Positions 61,127-64,000 of a DNA stretch of 64,000 nt are shown piece by piece (position 1 is the first letter of the stretch; every line of letters begins with the position of its first letter). The stretch covers positions 58,670-122,669 of the forward strand of contig CALWOC010000003.1 of assembly GCA_944383015.1 (NCBI GenBank). The letters run 5' to 3'. A program made the position numbers and the translations under genes. Below the pieces are notes generated by a model. That model was not told where the DNA came from, ran no database searches, and saw only the letters and a list, made by a program, of their open reading frames with translations. Source of the stretch: an uncultured Clostridia bacterium. GTDB taxonomy: Bacteria > Bacillota > Clostridia > TANB77 > CAG-465.

Positions 61127-62134
61127 TTAATTTGCTTGCATACAAGTTACAATAATTGTACCAACAATATCATCTACAGAGCTTCCTCTTGATAAATCAT
61201 TTACTGGTTTTTTTAAACCTTGGGTTACTGGTCCTATTGCTAGAGTATCTCCAAATCTTTGAGCCATCTTATATCCTATATTTCCTGCTTCTAAATTTGG
61301 AAATATTAATACATTTGCATGTCCTGCAACTTTACTACCTGACGCTTTAAGTTTTGCGACCTCAGGAATAATTGCTGCATCAAGTTGAAACTCACCGTCA
61401 ACATCAAAGTCTAACTTTCTATTTTTTAATTCATTTAATACATTATTTAATTTATCTATTGCTTCTCCTTTTGCACTTCCTTTTGTAGAATAAGAAAGTA
61501 GTGCAACTTTAGGCTCATAATCTGTAAGCATCTTATAACTTTGAGCTGATTCTAATACAATATCTACTAGCTGTTCCTCTGTTGGAAATTCTATTAAACC
61601 ACAATCGGAAAATATTAACACACCATCTTCTCCTAATTCTTTCTTTTTAGTTTCCATTAAGAAAAATGATGATACGTTTTTTATTCCTTCTGCTGCTTTA
61701 ATAATTTGAAGCGCTGGCCTTAAAGTATTTGCAGTTGAATGAATTGCCCCACTTACAAGTCCATCTGCATCATCTGATTTTACCATCATAGTTGCAAAAT
61801 ATACTTTATCCTCATTTATTTTTTTTGCCTCTTCTAATGTCATACCTTTATTTTTTCTTAGTTCATATAATAGCGTGTCATATGCTTCTTTTTTAGGAGA
61901 TGTCATATTATCCACAATCTCAATTTTATCATAAGGCATATTTATATTTTCAGCCTTACATTTTTTTTCTATTTCTTCCTTTTTTCCAATTAAAATAATA
62001 TCTGCATAATCATTTAACGCTACAATTGATGCAGCTTTTAGTACTCTAACATCTTCACTTTCAGGAAGTACTATTTTCTTCTTATCTTTTTTTACTTTTT
62101 CTGCCATTTTAGCAACTATTCCACTAATCTTCAC
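61127..62134 (-). CDS. pta: Phosphate acetyltransferase
   Basis: 335 aa, the short form without N-terminal regulatory domains. It contains VLPESEDVRVLKAA, VSGAIHSTANTLRPALQIIK, ALLSYSTKGSAKG, AGHANVLIFPNLEAGNIGYK and PVTQGLKKPVNDLSRG. It transfers acetyl from CoA to phosphate. The start is a GTG at 62134, nine bases after GGGGGAA. It is 18 bases after the solute-binding-like gene, so both are in one transcript with ackA. Confidence 0.96.
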   Translation of the reverse strand: MKISGIVAKMAEKVKKDKKKIVLPESEDVRVLKAASIVALNDYADIILIGKKEEIEKKCKAENINMPYDKIEIVDNMTSPKKEAYDTLLYELRKNKGMTLEEAKKINEDKVYFATMMVKSDDADGLVSGAIHSTANTLRPALQIIKAAEGIKNVSSFFLMETKKKELGEDGVLIFSDCGLIEFPTEEQLVDIVLESAQSYKMLTDYEPKVALLSYSTKGSAKGEAIDKLNNVLNELKNRKLDFDVDGEFQLDAAIIPEVAKLKASGSKVAGHANVLIFPNLEAGNIGYKMAQRFGDTLAIGPVTQGLKKPVNDLSRGSSVDDIVGTIIVTCMQAN

Positions 62135-62152
62135 TTCTTTATTCCCCCTATA

Positions 62153-63934
62153 TTAATTTATTATTTTACCAATATTATTTATATCATTAAAAATACTCAT
62201 ATAGTTTATATCATTAAATCCATATATGTATTTTTGATAAACAAGATTAATATTTCTAGCATATATTCCAATACATGCAACCTCATCGGATAGCACATAC
62301 TCTAAATTTTGAACATTTTGTGGTAACTCTTCTACACTACTTTGTTCAACTTGTTTAAATGCTTGATTTGTAGCATCATTTATATCTAAATAATTTTGTA
62401 AAAATCTAATATCTGGTGTTTCATTTAAATATATTGTTGAAAGTACAATATCATAATCTAAACTTTCTACTCTTTGCTCAATTTCATCAGCTGTTAGCGC
62501 AATTATCTCAATATTAATGCCTGCATTATACGCCATAGTTTTTATATTATTTGCTATATTCATTTTATTCTCATCTTGAGAATTTACAAGAAGTCTTAAA
62601 GTAGCTGTTAAATAATTTCCATCTTCCGTTTTTTCGTAAATTCCAGAAGCTTTTTGACTCCATCCATTAGAGTTCATAATATTTTTTGCCCCAACAATAT
62701 CATATTTATATTTAATACTTGAATATATAAAAGGTAGATCTATTATTTCAATAAAATTATTATCACTTGTCTTTACTATCTCATCTCTATTTAAAGAATA
62801 CATTAAAGCTGTTCTTAGCTCTTTTTTAGAAAATACAGTTGAATTTTTATTTCCCAAAATAAATAGTGTCTCTCCGTCCTTATACTTTTTTACACTATAA
62901 TCTTTTTGTCCTATTAATTGCATATCATTATTTGAAGTTGCAAAGAAAACATCAATCTCATCATTTGAAAACGCTTCAACACTGTCATTTATTCCATTAT
63001 AATTTTTTAACATTATTGAATTTAAGCTTTTATTTGAACTAACCTGAGTTTTTGTAAATAAAATAGAATTATCTTGCACAGAATATTCAAATTCATTTTT
63101 TACCTTTTCTTCATCATCCGTTACCGGAAAATCTAAACAATATACAAAATACGGATTTTCCTCTTTAAGAGTTATTTTTACCTCATCTTTATTTTCGGTA
63201 CTATCTAAAGACAAAATATTATTTAGTCTTGAATAGTACATATTACTCTCACCATAAGATAATATTTTATCTAAGGAATATTTTAAATCATCTATATCTA
63301 ATTTATATTTATCATTTAAAGTTACTATATATTCTAAATTAGATACTTTTACAATATTTTTTGCTAATTGATATTTAATATCATAATTATTCTCAAATTT
63401 AACAAGGCTATATGATGTCTTTTTTAATAAATCATTAACAATTAAGTTTGATGATTTATATACATCTGTACTATCAAGTGAAGTTAGTCCTATCTTTAAA
63501 TCATAATTAGTTTCTAAATTCACCTCAGAATTTAAACTTTTATCATCACTGTTATTAAATACACTTGCTGTTATCTTCTCATCTACTCTTGTAATTTTAA
63601 TTGATATAAAAACAAGAAATACCATTATTAAAACACAACATGAAATAACAAAAGATTTTGGTATATATATCTTTTGTTTAGGTTCTTTTAAAACTGTTTT
63701 TTGTGGTCTTGAATAAAGTAATAGCTCTTGTTCTCTTTTTCTCTCTCTATGTTTTTTTATTCTTAAATTTGATATAAATGAATTATTATCGTTATTAATT
63801 GTAGAATATTTGTTTGTATTCTTGTAGTTATTTTTCTTAACTCTCAATTCTTTCTCGCTTTTTCTTCTCTTTTTTTCTAATTGAGACTTAGTTATAGTTT
63901 TATATCTACGCGAATCAATAATTTTAGCACACAA
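62153..63934 (-). CDS. Membrane-anchored family 5 solute-binding-like protein with basic cytoplasmic tail
   Basis: 593 aa from the TTG at 63934, seven bases after AGGTG. A longer in-frame start at 63979 is rejected because it lies on the -10 box. A very basic cytoplasmic tail of about 92 residues (SQLEKKRRKSEKELRVKKNN and KKHRERKREQE) precedes one helix (about residues 93-113). The outside part follows the SBP_bac_5 plan: LKIGLTSLDSTDV, YIVTLNDKYKLDIDDLKYSLDKIL, LRTALMYSLNRDEIV and YDIVLSTIYLNETPDI. Normal members are lipoproteins beside permease genes; here there is neither lipobox nor permease. It is the first gene of the pta-ackA operon. Peptide binding is inferred. Confidence 0.75.
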   Translation of the reverse strand: MCAKIIDSRRYKTITKSQLEKKRRKSEKELRVKKNNYKNTNKYSTINNDNNSFISNLRIKKHRERKREQELLLYSRPQKTVLKEPKQKIYIPKSFVISCCVLIMVFLVFISIKITRVDEKITASVFNNSDDKSLNSEVNLETNYDLKIGLTSLDSTDVYKSSNLIVNDLLKKTSYSLVKFENNYDIKYQLAKNIVKVSNLEYIVTLNDKYKLDIDDLKYSLDKILSYGESNMYYSRLNNILSLDSTENKDEVKITLKEENPYFVYCLDFPVTDDEEKVKNEFEYSVQDNSILFTKTQVSSNKSLNSIMLKNYNGINDSVEAFSNDEIDVFFATSNNDMQLIGQKDYSVKKYKDGETLFILGNKNSTVFSKKELRTALMYSLNRDEIVKTSDNNFIEIIDLPFIYSSIKYKYDIVGAKNIMNSNGWSQKASGIYEKTEDGNYLTATLRLLVNSQDENKMNIANNIKTMAYNAGINIEIIALTADEIEQRVESLDYDIVLSTIYLNETPDIRFLQNYLDINDATNQAFKQVEQSSVEELPQNVQNLEYVLSDEVACIGIYARNINLVYQKYIYGFNDINYMSIFNDINNIGKIIN

Positions 63935-63978
63935 AATATCACACCTACTTTTCTTAACTCTTAATAATATCTTGCCCA

Positions 63979-63984
63979 ATTATA
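63979..63984 (-). promoter_or_regulatory. -10 element of the pta-ackA-rodA operon promoter
   Basis: TATAAT on the minus strand, about 45 bases before the TTG start. The -35 position falls at or beyond the window edge and cannot be judged. Confidence 0.5.
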
Positions 63985-64000
63985 TCATAAAAAGACTCAA

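Noticed and set aside
1..64000. CRISPR arrays, tRNA or rRNA genes, transposases
   Set aside because: No regularly spaced direct repeats, no cloverleaf with a TTC-A arm, no rRNA-like GC-rich conserved stretch and no transposase frame were seen.

Overview
The window reads as a chromosomal segment of a low-GC, AT-rich Firmicute, most likely an uncultured anaerobic gut Clostridia lineage. The reasons are very low GC, AGGAGG ribosome binding sites, sigma-A type promoters with 17-bp spacers, U-tailed hairpin terminators, acetogenic energy metabolism (pta-ackA), a YlbJ sporulation protein, a dockerin-tagged GH25 lysozyme, and a complete rod-shape and peptidoglycan machinery. No rRNA, tRNA, CRISPR array, insertion sequence or prophage was recognised. 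Nearly every gene is on the minus strand; only four coding sequences (ylbJ, a 70-aa protein, a Cu/Zn-SOD-like protein, a 228-aa exported protein) are on the plus strand.

Layout. 1-2233: a truncated acidic membrane protein and a degenerate histidine-kinase-like protein. 2319-9521: envelope genes (GH25-dockerin lysozyme, uppP, an exported propeller-like protein, a phosphodiester glycosidase, a class A PBP). 9540-16527: a MazF-like toxin just upstream of the PBP, a beta-CASP nuclease, priA, a cytidylate-kinase-like gene, rpoZ and a methyltransferase. 16558-18730: ylbJ, a small protein and a FabG/YmfI-like reductase. 18822-20824: a 43-aa protein plus a 618-aa coiled-coil protein under a strong promoter.

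20941-44441 is a surface-glycan locus of about 23 kb. It has precursor genes (galE, glf, phosphomannomutase, a TagD-like cytidylyltransferase), many glycosyltransferases, a CDP-glycerol glycerophosphotransferase, a Wzx flippase and a Wzm/Wzt-type ABC exporter. Several genes occur as neighbouring paralogue pairs, including two DUF2142 membrane proteins and a shuffled GT32/GT-B set. One glycosyltransferase appears to start at an AUU codon.

45453-52525 is the elongasome operon: ylmH-like, mtaB, a DUF4321 protein, mreB, mreC, mreD, mrdA. 52621-56017 holds an orphan gene behind a perfect consensus promoter with a foldable leader, then dusB, sodC-like, and two small or exported proteins. 56157-63934 is one operon with an anchored family-5 solute-binding-like protein, pta, ackA, M24 and M18 peptidases and rodA.

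Together the genes centre on the cell envelope: lipid-carrier recycling (uppP), peptidoglycan polymerisation (class A PBP, RodA, PBP2), shape control (MreBCD), wall turnover (GH25) and a galactofuranose- and phosphoglycerol-containing surface polymer. Housekeeping RNA and replication functions are interleaved. Many gene starts below differ from the longest open frame because the ribosome binding site lies inside that frame.
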